8,584 bases of DNA from Dehalococcoidia bacterium (GCA_003153955.1 PMCB01000004.1:1-8584); one strand, 5' to 3'. Numbered from the stretch's first letter, positions 1-7,546 are shown. Numbers and translations: made by a program. The notes: generated by a model not told the origin, from the sequence alone.

Positions 1-4
1 TATT

Positions 5-11
5 ACCTCCC
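5..11 (-). promoter_or_regulatory. Ribosome binding site of the next gene (probably rpsK)
   Basis: The minus strand reads GGGAGGTAATA running off the left edge of the window. This is a near-perfect Shine-Dalgarno sequence about 4 nt before the edge, so a start codon should lie just outside. In this operon order the gene after rpsM is normally rpsK (ribosomal protein S11). The identity of that gene is inferred from conserved order only. Confidence 0.7.
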
Positions 12-26
12 ATTAGTTGAACTAAT
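12..26. repeat. 15-nt palindrome between rpsM and the next gene
   Basis: ATTAGTTGAACTAAT is a perfect 7-bp inverted repeat around a central G. It sits between the rpsM stop codon and the Shine-Dalgarno sequence of the following gene. As RNA it could form at most a 6-bp AU-rich stem with a 3-nt loop, which would be weak. There is no T-run after it, so it does not look like an intrinsic terminator. It may be chance. Confidence 0.4.
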
Positions 27-29
27 TAT

Positions 30-419
30 TTACTTCTTAGTGGCGCCGCGCTTCTTCCCTCTTCCGGCGACCGTCTTCTTAACGCCGCGCTGCGTGCGGG
101 CATTAGTCCGTGTTCTTTGTCCCCTTGAAGGCAGATTGCGGCGGTGCCGGGTTCCCCGGTAACTGCCGATCTCCATCAAGCGTTTAATATTGAGGTTAAC
201 TTCTTTACGCAGCTCACCCTCAACGGTATACTCTTTATCGATAAGCTCACGGATTTTGTTAACTTCAACTTCTGTGAGTTCATCTGCTTTTACTTCAGGG
301 CTGATACCGACCTGGTCTAAAATCTTTTGGCTGAAGGTCGGACCGATGCCATGAATATACTGTAACGAATACAGTATTTGTTTCCCTCTTGGAATATCTA
401 CACCTGCAATACGCGGCAT
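30..419 (-). CDS. rpsM: 30S ribosomal protein S13
   Basis: S13 sits in the head of the small subunit, contacts the P-site tRNA and bridges to the 50S subunit. The 129-residue product begins [13 protein letters not shown], the usual family opening. It carries the helix-two-turns-helix region with IHGIG (about residues 22-26) and the basic C-terminal signature [22 protein letters not shown] split over residues 85-106. It ends in a Lys/Arg-rich tail typical of S13. I chose the ATG at 419 rather than an in-frame upstream start at 488, because GGAGGT lies 6 nt before it and the upstream stretch is really rpmJ in another frame. The gene follows rpmJ by 13 nt, opening the alpha-operon part (rpsM-rpsK-rpsD-rpoA in most bacteria). 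Confidence 0.97.
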   Translation of the reverse strand: MPRIAGVDIPRGKQILYSLQYIHGIGPTFSQKILDQVGISPEVKADELTEVEVNKIRELIDKEYTVEGELRKEVNLNIKRLMEIGSYRGTRHRRNLPSRGQRTRTNARTQRGVKKTVAGRGKKRGATKK

Positions 420-432
420 TCTATTACCTCCC

Positions 433-546
433 CTAACCCTGTCTCTGTTTGTGCTTGGCTTTAGTACAAATAACCCGGACAACGCCATGCCGTCTGATTA
501 CTTTGCACTTGTCACATCTTGGTTTTACTGAAGACCCAACTTTCAT
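433..546 (-). CDS. rpmJ: 50S ribosomal protein L36
   Basis: This 37-residue gene lies between infA and rpsM. L36 is the smallest large-subunit protein and helps organise 23S rRNA. The translation starts [19 protein letters not shown] and ends AKHKQRQG. Zinc ligands of the C+ form are visible: Cys11, Cys14, Cys27 and His32. Length matches the family exactly (37-38 residues). The ATG at 546 is preceded by GAGGT at 551-555, and the stop TAG at 433-435 almost touches the Shine-Dalgarno sequence of rpsM. It starts 10 nt after infA ends, which is the standard infA-rpmJ-rpsM arrangement. Confidence 0.96.
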   Translation of the reverse strand: MKVGSSVKPRCDKCKVIRRHGVVRVICTKAKHKQRQG

Positions 547-556
547 ATTTACCTCT

Positions 557-775
557 TTATTTAAACCGGTAAGTTACTCTGCCCCGCGTTAAATCGTACG
601 GAGACAGCTCGATTAATACTCTATCGCCCGGTAATATTCTAATATAGTTTACCCTCATTTTCCCTGAAATATGTGCCAATACTTTATGTCCGTTTGCTAA
701 TTCCACCCGGAACATCGCATTCGGGAGAGACTCAGCCACCACTCCTTCAACTTCAATAGTCTCTTTCTTTGTCAT
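557..775 (-). CDS. infA: Translation initiation factor IF-1
   Basis: IF-1 binds the A site of the 30S subunit during initiation and supports IF-2 and IF-3. The product is 72 residues, the canonical length, and is a single S1-like OB fold. It opens [13 protein letters not shown] and carries the conserved core [17 protein letters not shown] (about residues 37-53) and [15 protein letters not shown] at the C-terminus (about 58-72). The ATG at 775 is preceded by AAGGAG at 779-784, only 3 nt away, a slightly tight spacing. It lies 11 nt downstream of map and 10 nt upstream of rpmJ. Its place next to map and adk is the arrangement seen in Gram-positive-type operons. Confidence 0.97.
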   Translation of the reverse strand: MTKKETIEVEGVVAESLPNAMFRVELANGHKVLAHISGKMRVNYIRILPGDRVLIELSPYDLTRGRVTYRFK

Positions 776-786
776 AGTCTCCTTAC

Positions 787-1554
787 TTAAACACTGGTAA
801 GTACCTCAGGTTCGCCATCCGTGATGGCAATGGTATCTTCAAAATGGGCGGACAGACTTCCATCCCTGGTGCGTACTGTCCAGCCGTTGCTATCTACTTT
901 TGTTTCCCACCCGCCGATATTAACCATGGGTTCGATGGCGAGGGTCATCCCCTTCTTTAGTACCGGCCCCGTTCCTCTCATCATCCCCAGCAGGGATTTG
1001 GTCGTATTCGGAATCTGGGGGTCTTCATGCATATTTCTACCGATGCCGTGCCCGGTATATTCTCTTACAACGGTGTACCCGCGTGATTCGGCATATTCTT
1101 CTATGGCGGCAGAAACATCGCCTAATCTGTTCCCTTTATATGCCTTAATAATTCCGGCTTTTAATGCCCCCTCCGTTACTTCCATCAATTTCCGGGACTG
1201 CGCACTGACTTTGCCGACCGCGACTGTTCTTGCTGCATCCCCTTGAAACCCTTTATAAATCACACCGTAGTCTATTGATACTATATCACCTTCCAGCAAG
1301 ATTCTTTTATCCGGTATCCCGTGAACTATTTCTTCATTAACCGATACACATAAACTGGCAGGATAACCACGATACCCTTTGAAGGAAGGAATCGCCCCAA
1401 AACGTTTCGGTTCTTTTTCAGCAATGATATCAAGTTCATCGGTACGCATCCCTGGTTTGACACTTGACGTCAGTATTTCCAATACTGTTGCTGTTATTCT
1501 CCCGGCCTCCCTCATTAATGCGATTTCCGCATCCGTTTTAATAATAATAGCCAT
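787..1554 (-). CDS. map: Methionine aminopeptidase, type I
   Basis: This cytosolic metalloenzyme removes the initiator methionine from nascent proteins after deformylation. The 255-residue product has the pita-bread fold of the M24A family. By match to the E. coli enzyme, the dimetal ligands are Asp95, Asp106, His169, Glu208 and Glu239, and His78 and His176 fit the substrate-binding histidines. Visible motifs are [14 protein letters not shown] (56-69), NEEIVHGIP (73-81), GDAART (105-110), [12 protein letters not shown] (168-179) and IEPM (207-210). It has no N-terminal zinc-finger extension. An insertion of about 6 residues lies between IPN (181-183) and LKKGM (199-203), compared with the usual short PG-R-GP loop. 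The start ATG at 1554 has only a weak TAAGGG Shine-Dalgarno sequence that overlaps the adk stop codon, with 8 nt between the genes, which suggests coupling to adk translation. Confidence 0.97.
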   Translation of the reverse strand: MAIIIKTDAEIALMREAGRITATVLEILTSSVKPGMRTDELDIIAEKEPKRFGAIPSFKGYRGYPASLCVSVNEEIVHGIPDKRILLEGDIVSIDYGVIYKGFQGDAARTVAVGKVSAQSRKLMEVTEGALKAGIIKAYKGNRLGDVSAAIEEYAESRGYTVVREYTGHGIGRNMHEDPQIPNTTKSLLGMMRGTGPVLKKGMTLAIEPMVNIGGWETKVDSNGWTVRTRDGSLSAHFEDTIAITDGEPEVLTSV

Positions 1555-1562
1555 TTTTACCC

Positions 1563-2219
1563 TTACCGGGGACTTTTTTTCCCGACGGCTTTCAGTATCC
1601 TCTGTTTGATTTCATCCATCCCGCCTTCGCCGTTTACTTCAACCAGCTTACCGGTTTTGGAGTAATAATCAATCAAAGGAGCTGTCTGGGCAAAAAACAC
1701 CTTCAATCTTTCTTTAATCGTTGCAGGAACATCATCGGAACGCTGGTACAGTTCGCCGCCGCATTTATCGCATTTGCCCTTCACTTTGGGAGGTGATGCT
1801 ACTTCATGATACGGAGACTGACATTGCCGGCAAATCCAGCGCCCGCCAAGTCTTTTCAATAACTCTTCTTCCGAGACCTTGATATAAACAACATGATCGA
1901 TTGCTTTTGATTGTTCCGCCATCGCTTTATCCAGAGCTTGGGCCTGGGCTAAATTACGTGGAAACCCATCAAAAATAACACCTTTAACACAATCCGGCGC
2001 AGAAATTCTTTCCAGCACCATTTTAATTGTTATTTCATCCGGCACCAGCATGCCTTTATCCATGTAAGTTTTAGCTTCCAGTGCCAACTTGGTCCCTTTC
2101 TTCTGTGCGTCACGAAACATGTCACCGGTGGCAATATGCGCGAGTTTTAATTCTTTCGCCACTTCTGCCGCCTGCGTGCCTTTGCCTGCTCCGGGTGCTC
2201 CAAGAAATACTACGTACAC
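1563..2219 (-). CDS. adk: Adenylate kinase with zinc-binding lid
   Basis: The enzyme interconverts ATP + AMP and 2 ADP in the cytosol. With the GTG start at 2219 the protein is 218 residues and begins MYVVFLGAPGAGKGT, with the P-loop at residues 7-15. Further motifs are TGDMFR (31-36) for AMP binding, DGFPR (84-88) and GGRW (125-128) opening the lid. The lid is the long form with two CxxC pairs, Cys130/Cys133 and Cys150/Cys153, a structural zinc site typical of Gram-positive-type adenylate kinases. I chose GTG at 2219 because AGGAG lies 7 nt before it and the family starts at this point. An in-frame ATG at 2249 would add ten residues inside the secY coding region and has no such support. It begins 10 nt after secY ends and ends 8 nt before map. 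Confidence 0.95.
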   Translation of the reverse strand: MYVVFLGAPGAGKGTQAAEVAKELKLAHIATGDMFRDAQKKGTKLALEAKTYMDKGMLVPDEITIKMVLERISAPDCVKGVIFDGFPRNLAQAQALDKAMAEQSKAIDHVVYIKVSEEELLKRLGGRWICRQCQSPYHEVASPPKVKGKCDKCGGELYQRSDDVPATIKERLKVFFAQTAPLIDYYSKTGKLVEVNGEGGMDEIKQRILKAVGKKSPR

Positions 2220-2226
2220 TTGTAAT

Positions 2227-2231
2227 CTCCT
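2227..2231 (-). promoter_or_regulatory. Ribosome binding site deciding the adk GTG start
   Basis: AGGAG on the minus strand overlaps the secY stop codon (TAG at 2230-2232) and sits 7 nt before GTG at 2219. It supports the GTG over the upstream in-frame ATG at 2249. Confidence 0.75.
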
Positions 2232-3549
2232 ACTTAATAAACCCTTCATAACGGCGCATCGTCAGCTGGGCTTCCATCTGATTCATCGTGTCAAGCACCA
2301 CGCCGACAACAATGATTAACCCGACGCTAGATAACTGTACCGTCTGAATGTTAGTGGTAAATTTCGCGATAAAAGGTATGACCGCCACAATTCCTAAGAA
2401 GAGTGATCCGGCCAGGGTAATACGATTGATAACATTATTGAGGTATGATTCAGTATTTTTTCCCGGCCGGATTCCCGGAATAAAACCACCCTGCTTCTGC
2501 AAGGTACCGGGCAGGTCCTGCTGTTGGAAAATAACCATCGTATAGAAGAATGAAGCGAGAATCGTGAGGAAGAAGAACAAAATCCAGTAAACTACGCCTA
2601 ATGGCAAAGAAGTGTTGGGGTTAAAAACATTATAGATCGCATTCCAAAAATTAGGCGAAGATGTTGCCGGATTCATAAAAAATTGGGCAATCATACCCGG
2701 GAATATCACCAGCGACATAGAGAAGATAATCGGTATCATGCCGGCAGCATTTACTTTCAAGGGGATATGGGTGCCCCCTGTTTGGCGGTACATTCGCCCG
2801 CCGCGGAAAGAGGTGCGGGCGTATTGCACCGGGATGCGGCGGTGCGCTTCGTTGAAAAGAATGATAAACACCAGACTCGCCAGCAGGATAATAGCAAACA
2901 ACGTCACCCCGAATTTATTGGTATCCCAGGCTAAACCAAGGTCGCCCAACATCGAGGGATATCCGCAAACAATACCGGCAAAAATGATAATTGAAATACC
3001 GTTGCCAATACCGTACTCAGTAATCAATTCACCCAGCCAGACCAGGAAGACGGTTCCGGCAATCAGGCACATGATCATTGTCACCATACCTAAGGCGCCG
3101 GTAGGAGCAATGACTCCGTTATGCTGCATCAGGACTATTTCGCCCCAGCCGGATAATGCAGCCAGCGGGATCATCAGAAGATGGCTGATACGGTTGACTT
3201 TGTCCTGGCCGGCTTCTCCTTCGGTGGACATTCTTTGCAGCGCGGGAATAACCGGCTGCATCAGCTGAATGATAATCGTGGAGGTAATATAAGGATAAAC
3301 ACCCATAGCCACGATACTGAAGTTTTTCAGGGCGCCGCCGCTGAACATGTCCAGCATACCCAGTAAGGCGTTACTGCTGAACATTGTTTTTAGTGTCGCC
3401 ACATTTACCCCGGGTAGCGGCACATGTGCAATAAAGCGGAATGCCACCAGCATTGCAAAAGTAAGTAAAATCCGACGCCGCAAATCCGGCATGCGGAAAG
3501 CATCCATTATTGCTTGTACGAGCTTTGGCCTAGTCTGCCGAGGCTTCAT
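2230..3549 (-). CDS. secY: Protein translocase subunit SecY
   Basis: SecY is the channel-forming subunit of the SecYEG translocon in the cytoplasmic membrane, which threads secreted and membrane proteins from SecA or the ribosome. The 439-residue product shows about ten hydrophobic helices, roughly at 26-43, 72-96, 120-140, 152-172, 184-200, 214-233, 269-290, 317-341, 373-395 and 405-422. Family marks are FRFIAHVPLPGV (37-48), YPYITSTIIIQL (85-96), the second signature LGELITEYGIGNGISI (172-187), the C4 loop RRIPVQYA (237-244) and the C5 loop IPGIRPGKNTESYL (357-370), where SecA and ribosomes bind. The start is taken as ATG 3549 because GAGGAG lies 7 nt upstream. This makes the gene overlap rplO by 20 nt. 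An ATG at 3507 outside the overlap would also keep the membrane core but has no ribosome binding site. Confidence 0.96.
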   Translation of the reverse strand: MKPRQTRPKLVQAIMDAFRMPDLRRRILLTFAMLVAFRFIAHVPLPGVNVATLKTMFSSNALLGMLDMFSGGALKNFSIVAMGVYPYITSTIIIQLMQPVIPALQRMSTEGEAGQDKVNRISHLLMIPLAALSGWGEIVLMQHNGVIAPTGALGMVTMIMCLIAGTVFLVWLGELITEYGIGNGISIIIFAGIVCGYPSMLGDLGLAWDTNKFGVTLFAIILLASLVFIILFNEAHRRIPVQYARTSFRGGRMYRQTGGTHIPLKVNAAGMIPIIFSMSLVIFPGMIAQFFMNPATSSPNFWNAIYNVFNPNTSLPLGVVYWILFFFLTILASFFYTMVIFQQQDLPGTLQKQGGFIPGIRPGKNTESYLNNVINRITLAGSLFLGIVAVIPFIAKFTTNIQTVQLSSVGLIIVVGVVLDTMNQMEAQLTMRRYEGFIK

Positions 3550-3997
3550 CAACAAACTCCTCGACTGTACCGCCTGCGGCTTCTATTTTTGCTTTGGCGG
3601 TAGCCGTAAATTTATCTGCTTTCACGGTTAATGGACGGTCAATTTCACCATCCCCGAGTATTTTAACCGGATTTTCTCCGGTTTTTACCAAACCAAGTTC
3701 TAATAAAGAAATGATATCAACTACGGTTCCGGATTCAAAAGCGTTTAATTGACCGACATTGACCACGTCATAACCGGTTTTAAAAATATTTGTAAAACCG
3801 CGCTGACTGGGCAACCGCTTGATAATAGGCAACTGCCCGCCTTCGAAACCGGGCTTCATTCGAAATCCGGCACGGCCTTTTTGTCCTTTACAACCGCGTC
3901 CGGAAAAACTTCCTTTTCGGCTTCCGTCACCACGCCCGACTCTTTTCTTCCCTTTGCGAGAGCCGGGTGCAGGAGAAAGTGTATCCAGTCTTATCAA
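3530..3997 (-). CDS. rplO: 50S ribosomal protein L15
   Basis: L15 is a late-assembly protein of the large subunit that contacts 23S rRNA. The 155-residue product starts [15 protein letters not shown] and has the long Gly/Arg/Lys-rich N-terminal arm (about residues 11-60, including [17 protein letters not shown] and GFEGGQLP) followed by the globular C-terminal domain with [15 protein letters not shown] (113-127). The start codon is TTG at 3997. It overlaps the rpmD stop codon as TTGA, and GGAGG lies 7 nt upstream inside rpmD. No ATG fits the family N-terminus. The acidic C-terminal codons carry the ribosome binding site and start of secY. Confidence 0.96.
   Translation of the reverse strand: MIRLDTLSPAPGSRKGKKRVGRGDGSRKGSFSGRGCKGQKGRAGFRMKPGFEGGQLPIIKRLPSQRGFTNIFKTGYDVVNVGQLNAFESGTVVDIISLLELGLVKTGENPVKILGDGEIDRPLTVKADKFTATAKAKIEAAGGTVEEFVDEASAD
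3557..3562 (-). promoter_or_regulatory. Ribosome binding site deciding the secY start
   Basis: GAGGAG, encoded within the final codons of rplO (Glu146-Glu147), is spaced 7 nt from ATG 3549. An in-frame TTG at 3555 would be only 1 nt away and the ATG at 3507 much too far, so this site selects 3549. Confidence 0.75.
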
Positions 3998-4176
3998 CTT
4001 GCTTCCTCCACTTTTACTAAATGTCTTACTTTATTAATCATCCCTCTTATTGCCCGGGAATCTTCATGAACAACTTGTTCATTCAGACGATGAAAACCCA
4101 GAGCCTTTAGAGTTCGTTTCTGATCTTCTTCATAACCGATGCCGCTTTTCACCAAGGTAATGCATAATTTAGCCAC
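3994..4176 (-). CDS. rpmD: 50S ribosomal protein L30
   Basis: L30 is a small peripheral protein of the large subunit. The 60-residue product starts [14 protein letters not shown] and has the family pattern of an N-terminal beta strand, then [17 protein letters not shown] (19-35) and [13 protein letters not shown] (46-58). Length is as expected for bacteria (about 60). The start codon is GTG at 4176, which lies inside the last codons of rpsE (8-nt overlap), with GGAGGT at 4185-4190. It ends in a TTGA overlap with rplO, so three genes in a row (rpsE, rpmD, rplO) are physically linked. Confidence 0.96.
   Translation of the reverse strand: MAKLCITLVKSGIGYEEDQKRTLKALGFHRLNEQVVHEDSRAIRGMINKVRHLVKVEEAS
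4005..4009 (-). promoter_or_regulatory. Ribosome binding site for the rplO TTG start
   Basis: GGAGG, encoded in the rpmD C-terminus (the Val-Glu-Glu codons), lies 7 nt before TTG 3997. The strong match and spacing support use of the rare start codon. Confidence 0.75.
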
Positions 4177-4693
4177 TGGTTACCACCTCCCCGGTTTGCT
4201 GCGCTGCCGGTTTCCTTCGGGCATTTTCTTCCGCCGGGTTCTTGAGTTGGCTCAGCGCAAGAACTGTAGCACGGGCAACGTTAGTTTTATTGGATGTACC
4301 TAATGATTTGGTTAAAATATCCTTAACACCGGATAGTTCAAGTACCGCGCGCATGCTGCCGCCGGCAATAATCCCTGTTCCGGGCGCCGCGGGTTTCAGC
4401 ATGATTCTCGCCGAACCCATTTTTAACTCTATCTCGTGGGGAATGGTAGAACCTGCCATCTTTATCGAAATCAAGTTTTTACGGGCATCCGCGTTGGCTT
4501 TATTAATGGCTACAGGCACCTCGTTTGCTTTGCCAAGCCCGACTCCCACATGACCAACTCCATCACCGGTAACTACCAGCGCGCTGAAGCTCATGCGTTT
4601 GCCGCCTTTTACTACTTTGGCAACACGATTGACATAAATTAATTTGTCCGTTAGTGCCAGCTCAGCCGGGTCTATCTTATTGATTAGCGCCAT
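4169..4693 (-). CDS. rpsE: 30S ribosomal protein S5
   Basis: S5 lies on the solvent side of the small subunit near the mRNA entry channel and affects decoding accuracy. The 174-residue product contains the N-terminal double-stranded RNA-binding-like domain (about residues 15-80) with [18 protein letters not shown] (27-44) and [11 protein letters not shown] (50-60), then the C-terminal domain with [19 protein letters not shown] (104-122). The tail after about residue 152 is Ala/Lys/Glu-rich and variable. The ATG at 4693 has a modest AAGGA 9 nt upstream. It follows rplR by 22 nt, and its last codons contain the ribosome binding site and GTG start of rpmD. Confidence 0.97.
   Translation of the reverse strand: MALINKIDPAELALTDKLIYVNRVAKVVKGGKRMSFSALVVTGDGVGHVGVGLGKANEVPVAINKANADARKNLISIKMAGSTIPHEIELKMGSARIMLKPAAPGTGIIAGGSMRAVLELSGVKDILTKSLGTSNKTNVARATVLALSQLKNPAEENARRKPAAQQTGEVVTSG
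4185..4190 (-). promoter_or_regulatory. Ribosome binding site for the rpmD GTG start
   Basis: GGAGGT within the rpsE C-terminal codons (Gly168-Glu169-Val170) is 8 nt before GTG 4176. It supports the GTG start and the 8-nt overlap. Confidence 0.75.
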
Positions 4694-4715
4694 ACTTATC
4701 TATCCTTATCTTCTT

Positions 4716-5081
4716 TTAGAATTTCAATCCCTGCTCTCGAACGGCTTCAGCAAGAGCTTTAACTCTACCATGATATTTAAATCCGCCGCGGTCAAAAGCT
4801 ACCATGGTGACACCTTTTTCTTTGGCCCGTTTGGCGACCAGAGCACCCACCATCTTGGAAACATCTACTTTCTTTTTGCCGTCTGATGATTTCTTTATCT
4901 CTTCATCCAGCGAAGAAGCGGATGCCAGCGTAATTCCCTTAGTATCGTCGATTACCTGGGCATAAACATTGGTGAGACTGCGAAAAACGGTCAGACGCGG
5001 TCTTGTTTCATTACCGGCAACCCTTCTGCGGATACGGGTGTGCCGTCTATCACGAGCTACCTTGCGGTTAAACTTTGCCAT
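4716..5081 (-). CDS. rplR: 50S ribosomal protein L18
   Basis: L18 binds 5S rRNA together with L5 and helps form the central protuberance of the large subunit. The 121-residue product has a basic N-terminus ([20 protein letters not shown]), the conserved [20 protein letters not shown] (27-46) and a C-terminal [20 protein letters not shown] (95-114), as in bacterial L18. Length is normal. The ATG at 5081 has GAGGT 9 nt upstream, overlapping the rplF stop codon. Spacers are 13 nt to rplF and 22 nt to rpsE. Confidence 0.97.
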   Translation of the reverse strand: MAKFNRKVARDRRHTRIRRRVAGNETRPRLTVFRSLTNVYAQVIDDTKGITLASASSLDEEIKKSSDGKKKVDVSKMVGALVAKRAKEKGVTMVAFDRGGFKYHGRVKALAEAVREQGLKF

Positions 5082-5094
5082 TTATTCTTTACCT

Positions 5095-5643
5095 CTACTT
5101 CCCGACTGCCTTACCCGCTTTACCGGCTTTCAGCTTAATCTTCTCACCGGTATATCTCAAGCCCTTGCCTTTGTAGGCGTCGTGGGGTTTAATTGCTTTG
5201 ATTTTCGCTGCCATTAACCCGACAACTTCTTTATCGATTCCGGAAATCTTTAACTTGGTAGTACCTTCAACTGCGAAGGTAATACCCGCCGCCGGTGAAA
5301 CTTCCACCGGGTGCGAATAACCGACATTAAATACTACTTTATCGCCGGTTTTCTGTACTTTATAACCGACGCCGACAATATCGATGCCTTTTTCATAGCC
5401 TTTTGTTACTCCGGTCACCATGTTGAAGACCAGAGCCCGCATCAAACCATGACGGGCACGGACATCTCTTTCGTCGTTGGCGCGTGCCACAACTAATGTA
5501 TTCTTTTCCATACTGATCGAGATATCGGAACCTAAGTTGCGCCTAAGCTCGCCTTTCGGCCCTTTCACGATAACTTCACCATTTTCAATTTTTACCACTA
5601 CATCTTTAGGAAGTGGTATCGGTAAACGTCCTACTCTAGACAT
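5095..5643 (-). CDS. rplF: 50S ribosomal protein L6
   Basis: L6 sits near the factor-binding region at the base of the L7/L12 stalk of the large subunit. The 182-residue product has two tandem domains of the family. The first opens MSRVGRLPIPLPKDVVV and includes VKGPKGELRR (27-36). The second includes GVGYKVQK (91-98) and the signature KPHDAYKGKGLRYTGEKIKL (153-172). The tail is a short Lys/Gly/Ala repeat (KAGKAGKAVGK). The ATG at 5643 has AGGAG at 8 nt spacing. It lies 21 nt after rpsH and 13 nt before rplR. Confidence 0.97.
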   Translation of the reverse strand: MSRVGRLPIPLPKDVVVKIENGEVIVKGPKGELRRNLGSDISISMEKNTLVVARANDERDVRARHGLMRALVFNMVTGVTKGYEKGIDIVGVGYKVQKTGDKVVFNVGYSHPVEVSPAAGITFAVEGTTKLKISGIDKEVVGLMAAKIKAIKPHDAYKGKGLRYTGEKIKLKAGKAGKAVGK

Positions 5644-5664
5644 ACAATTTGCTCCTGTCTTGGC

Positions 5665-6063
5665 TTACCACACGTAACATAAGAGTTCTCCCCCGATTCC
5701 CTGATGCCATGCTTGACGCCCTGTCATCACTCCTTTTGGAGTAGAGAGAATGGCAATCCCCATGCCGCCATAGACGCGGGGAATTTCTTTTTTCTCAACA
5801 TAGATCCTCAAACCTGGTTTACTTACCCGTTCTAAGCCGGTAAGAACCGGTTGATTCCTATCTTGATACTTAATATAGAGTTTGATACTCTTGTGCGATT
5901 CTTCCCGAACGACTTCAAAATCTTTAATGAAGCCTTCTTCTTTCAGAATCTTGGCTATCGCCAGTTTTAATCTTGATGATGATACCAACACCGCATCATG
6001 CCTTGCCATGGTGGCATTGCGTATCCGGGTCAGCATATCTGCAATTGGGTCAGAAATAGTCAC
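5665..6063 (-). CDS. rpsH: 30S ribosomal protein S8
   Basis: S8 is a primary 16S rRNA-binding protein, and in E. coli it also represses the spc operon by binding its mRNA. Whether that regulation applies here cannot be seen. The 132-residue product starts [17 protein letters not shown] and ends with the signature [15 protein letters not shown] followed by [11 protein letters not shown]. The Trp at 119 in that signature, where Arg is usual, is a small oddity. The start is GTG at 6063, and upstream is AAAGGGGGGAAAGG, a G-rich Shine-Dalgarno-like run about 5 nt away. No ATG fits the family N-terminus. It is 25 nt after rpsN. Confidence 0.96.
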   Translation of the reverse strand: MTISDPIADMLTRIRNATMARHDAVLVSSSRLKLAIAKILKEEGFIKDFEVVREESHKSIKLYIKYQDRNQPVLTGLERVSKPGLRIYVEKKEIPRVYGGMGIAILSTPKGVMTGRQAWHQGIGGELLCYVW

Positions 6064-6088
6064 CCTTTCCCCCCTTTGGTTAATAAGC

Positions 6089-6274
6089 TTACCAGCTTGA
6101 CTTTCTCACACCCGGAACCTTGCCGGCTAAAGCAAGTTCCCGGAAACATATTCTGCACAGTCCGAACCGGCGCATATAGGAACGCGAACGACCGCATACC
6201 TGGCACCGATTGTGCTGCTGCACTTCAAATTTAGGAGTCCGTCTCCATTTAGCAATTTCCGACTTTTTAGCCAT
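6089..6274 (-). CDS. rpsZ: 30S ribosomal protein S14, zinc-binding short type
   Basis: S14 is a late-assembling protein of the 30S head. The 61-residue product is the short type Z, with the zinc ligands Cys24, Cys27, Cys40 and Cys43. It starts [16 protein letters not shown] and ends with the standard [11 protein letters not shown]. The short C+ form is typical of Firmicutes, Actinobacteria, Chloroflexota and others. Many proteobacteria carry the ~100-residue form without cysteines. The ATG at 6274 is preceded by GGAG 5 nt away. It lies 10 nt after rplE. The gene is also called rpsN in many annotations. Confidence 0.97.
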   Translation of the reverse strand: MAKKSEIAKWRRTPKFEVQQHNRCQVCGRSRSYMRRFGLCRICFRELALAGKVPGVRKSSW

Positions 6275-6284
6275 TTAAACTCCA

Positions 6285-6827
6285 TTATTCCTTACTGAAC
6301 GGCATACCCAGCAATTCCAATAATAATCGACCTTCTTCATCGGTCCTGGCCGTTGTAACGATTGTTATCTCAAGTCCACGAACTTTATCCACTTTGTCAA
6401 ATTCAATCTCAGGGAAAATCGTTTGTTCTTTCAATCCGAGGGTGTAATTGCCGCGGCCGTCAAACGCATTCCGCGGGACACCCTGAAACTCACGTCCACG
6501 GGGTAAAACGACGTTAATTAACCGGTCAATGAAATCCCACATTTTTTCCTGGCGCAGTGTTACTTTCAGTCCGATGGGCATGCCTTCCCTTAATTTAAAG
6601 TTGGCGATAGATTTCTTGGAACGGGTTACAATCGGTTTTTGCCCGGTAATAATCGGTAAATCCTTTTCGGCCCCTTCCAATGCTTTGGCATTGATGACTG
6701 CTTCACCTAAACCAATGCCAACCACTATCTTTACCAGTTTCGGCACTTCCATGACATTCTGATAGCCTTTGACCTCTATCAGTTTTGGCATAACTTCTTT
6801 TTTATACTTTTCTTTCAAACCAGCCAT
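6285..6827 (-). CDS. rplE: 50S ribosomal protein L5
   Basis: L5 binds 5S rRNA and contacts the P-site tRNA through its loop. The 180-residue product starts [16 protein letters not shown] and contains [16 protein letters not shown] (28-43), the signature around [20 protein letters not shown] (61-80), and [20 protein letters not shown] (110-129). It ends [17 protein letters not shown]. Length is canonical (about 179). The ATG at 6827 shares one base with the rplX stop codon (TAATG), and GAGGT lies 9 nt upstream inside rplX, so translation is probably coupled. Confidence 0.97.
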   Translation of the reverse strand: MAGLKEKYKKEVMPKLIEVKGYQNVMEVPKLVKIVVGIGLGEAVINAKALEGAEKDLPIITGQKPIVTRSKKSIANFKLREGMPIGLKVTLRQEKMWDFIDRLINVVLPRGREFQGVPRNAFDGRGNYTLGLKEQTIFPEIEFDKVDKVRGLEITIVTTARTDEEGRLLLELLGMPFSKE

Positions 6828-7138
6828 TATTCGATAACCTCACCACAAGCACGACAAATTCTTGCTTTTTTACCGTCGTCAAGGGTTTTGTAACCAACAC
6901 GAACAGGATGGTTGCAACGATTGCAAATCAGCATTAAATCCGATAGATCAATCGGCGCTTCCCGCTCGATAATACCTGCCTGTTTGACCTGTGCTTTCGC
7001 TTTGCTGTGCGTCTTGATAATATTGACGCCCTCGATAAGAGCCTGATGGTTTTTGGGATACACAAAACGGACCTTGCCCTTTTTGCCCTTATCTTTGCCG
7101 GCGATAACCAGGACGTTATCATCCTTTTTTATTTTCAT
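6827..7138 (-). CDS. rplX: 50S ribosomal protein L24 with four-cysteine C-terminus
   Basis: L24 is an assembly initiator for the large subunit and lies near the exit-tunnel mouth. The 103-residue product has the N-terminal KOW motif (about residues 5-32, [18 protein letters not shown]) and the usual [10 protein letters not shown] (37-46). The C-terminal domain carries two CxxC pairs, Cys72/Cys75 and Cys95/Cys98, suggesting a zinc ribbon. Some bacterial L24 proteins have this form and others, such as E. coli L24, lack the full set. The ATG at 7138 has AAGGAG at 7 nt spacing, and the Shine-Dalgarno sequence overlaps the rplN stop codon. Confidence 0.96.
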   Translation of the reverse strand: MKIKKDDNVLVIAGKDKGKKGKVRFVYPKNHQALIEGVNIIKTHSKAKAQVKQAGIIEREAPIDLSDLMLICNRCNHPVRVGYKTLDDGKKARICRACGEVIE

Positions 7139-7149
7139 CGCCTGTCTCC

Positions 7150-7518
7150 TTATAATACCTCCGGCGCCAGGGAGAGAATCTTGGTAAATAATTTCTCTCT
7201 TAATTCTCTAGCAACCGGACCAAAAATACGGGTTCCTTTGGGGTTATTCTTTTCAGTGAGAATTACCGCTGCATTATCATCAAAACTGATGTAGGTACCA
7301 TCTGCACGCCGCTGTGGTTTGATAGTTCTGATTACAACTGCCCGGACGACATCTCCGGCTTTAACAGAACCACCGGGAACTGCCTTCTTGACACTGCCGA
7401 CGATAACATCACCGACATGCGCATATCTACGGCCGCTTCCGCCAAGGACATTTACGCACATTACCTGCCTTGCACCGGTGTTGTCTGCCACCTTTAATCT
7501 TGTATATATCTCGATCAC
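7150..7518 (-). CDS. rplN: 50S ribosomal protein L14
   Basis: L14 is at the subunit interface of the large subunit and forms inter-subunit bridges. The 122-residue product, the canonical length, contains [20 protein letters not shown] (8-27), [17 protein letters not shown] (30-46) and [11 protein letters not shown] (98-108). The start is GTG at 7518, giving [17 protein letters not shown], which fits the family. The upstream Shine-Dalgarno sequence is weak (GGGGT about 8 nt away), so both start codon and ribosome binding site are poorer than in the neighbours. It is separated from rpsQ by 28 nt with no clear structure. Confidence 0.97.
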   Translation of the reverse strand: MIEIYTRLKVADNTGARQVMCVNVLGGSGRRYAHVGDVIVGSVKKAVPGGSVKAGDVVRAVVIRTIKPQRRADGTYISFDDNAAVILTEKNNPKGTRIFGPVARELREKLFTKILSLAPEVL

Positions 7519-7546
7519 TTTATCTTACCCCAAGATTTATTCTTTC

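Noticed and set aside
420..488. N-terminal extension of rpsM back to position 488
   Set aside because: This stretch encodes rpmJ in a different frame, and the S13 family start with a good ribosome binding site is at 419.
821..1246. 141-codon plus-strand frame opposite map
   Set aside because: It is antisense to a clear methionine aminopeptidase with all metal ligands intact, and the translation resembles no known protein.
2220..2249. ATG at 2249 as the adk start
   Set aside because: It lies in the secY coding region, adds ten non-homologous residues before the conserved YVVFLGAPG start and lacks the AGGAG that precedes GTG 2219.
2738..3268. 176-codon open frame on the plus strand opposite secY
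   Set aside because: It is entirely antisense to the well-supported secY gene, has no family resemblance and no ribosome binding site that I can see. It is a shadow frame.
6064..6088. G-run in the rpsN-rpsH spacer as a structural element (for example a quadruplex)
   Set aside because: It is a single run of six G in AAAGGGGGGAAAGG, best explained as the rpsH ribosome binding site. There are too few G-runs for a stable quadruplex.
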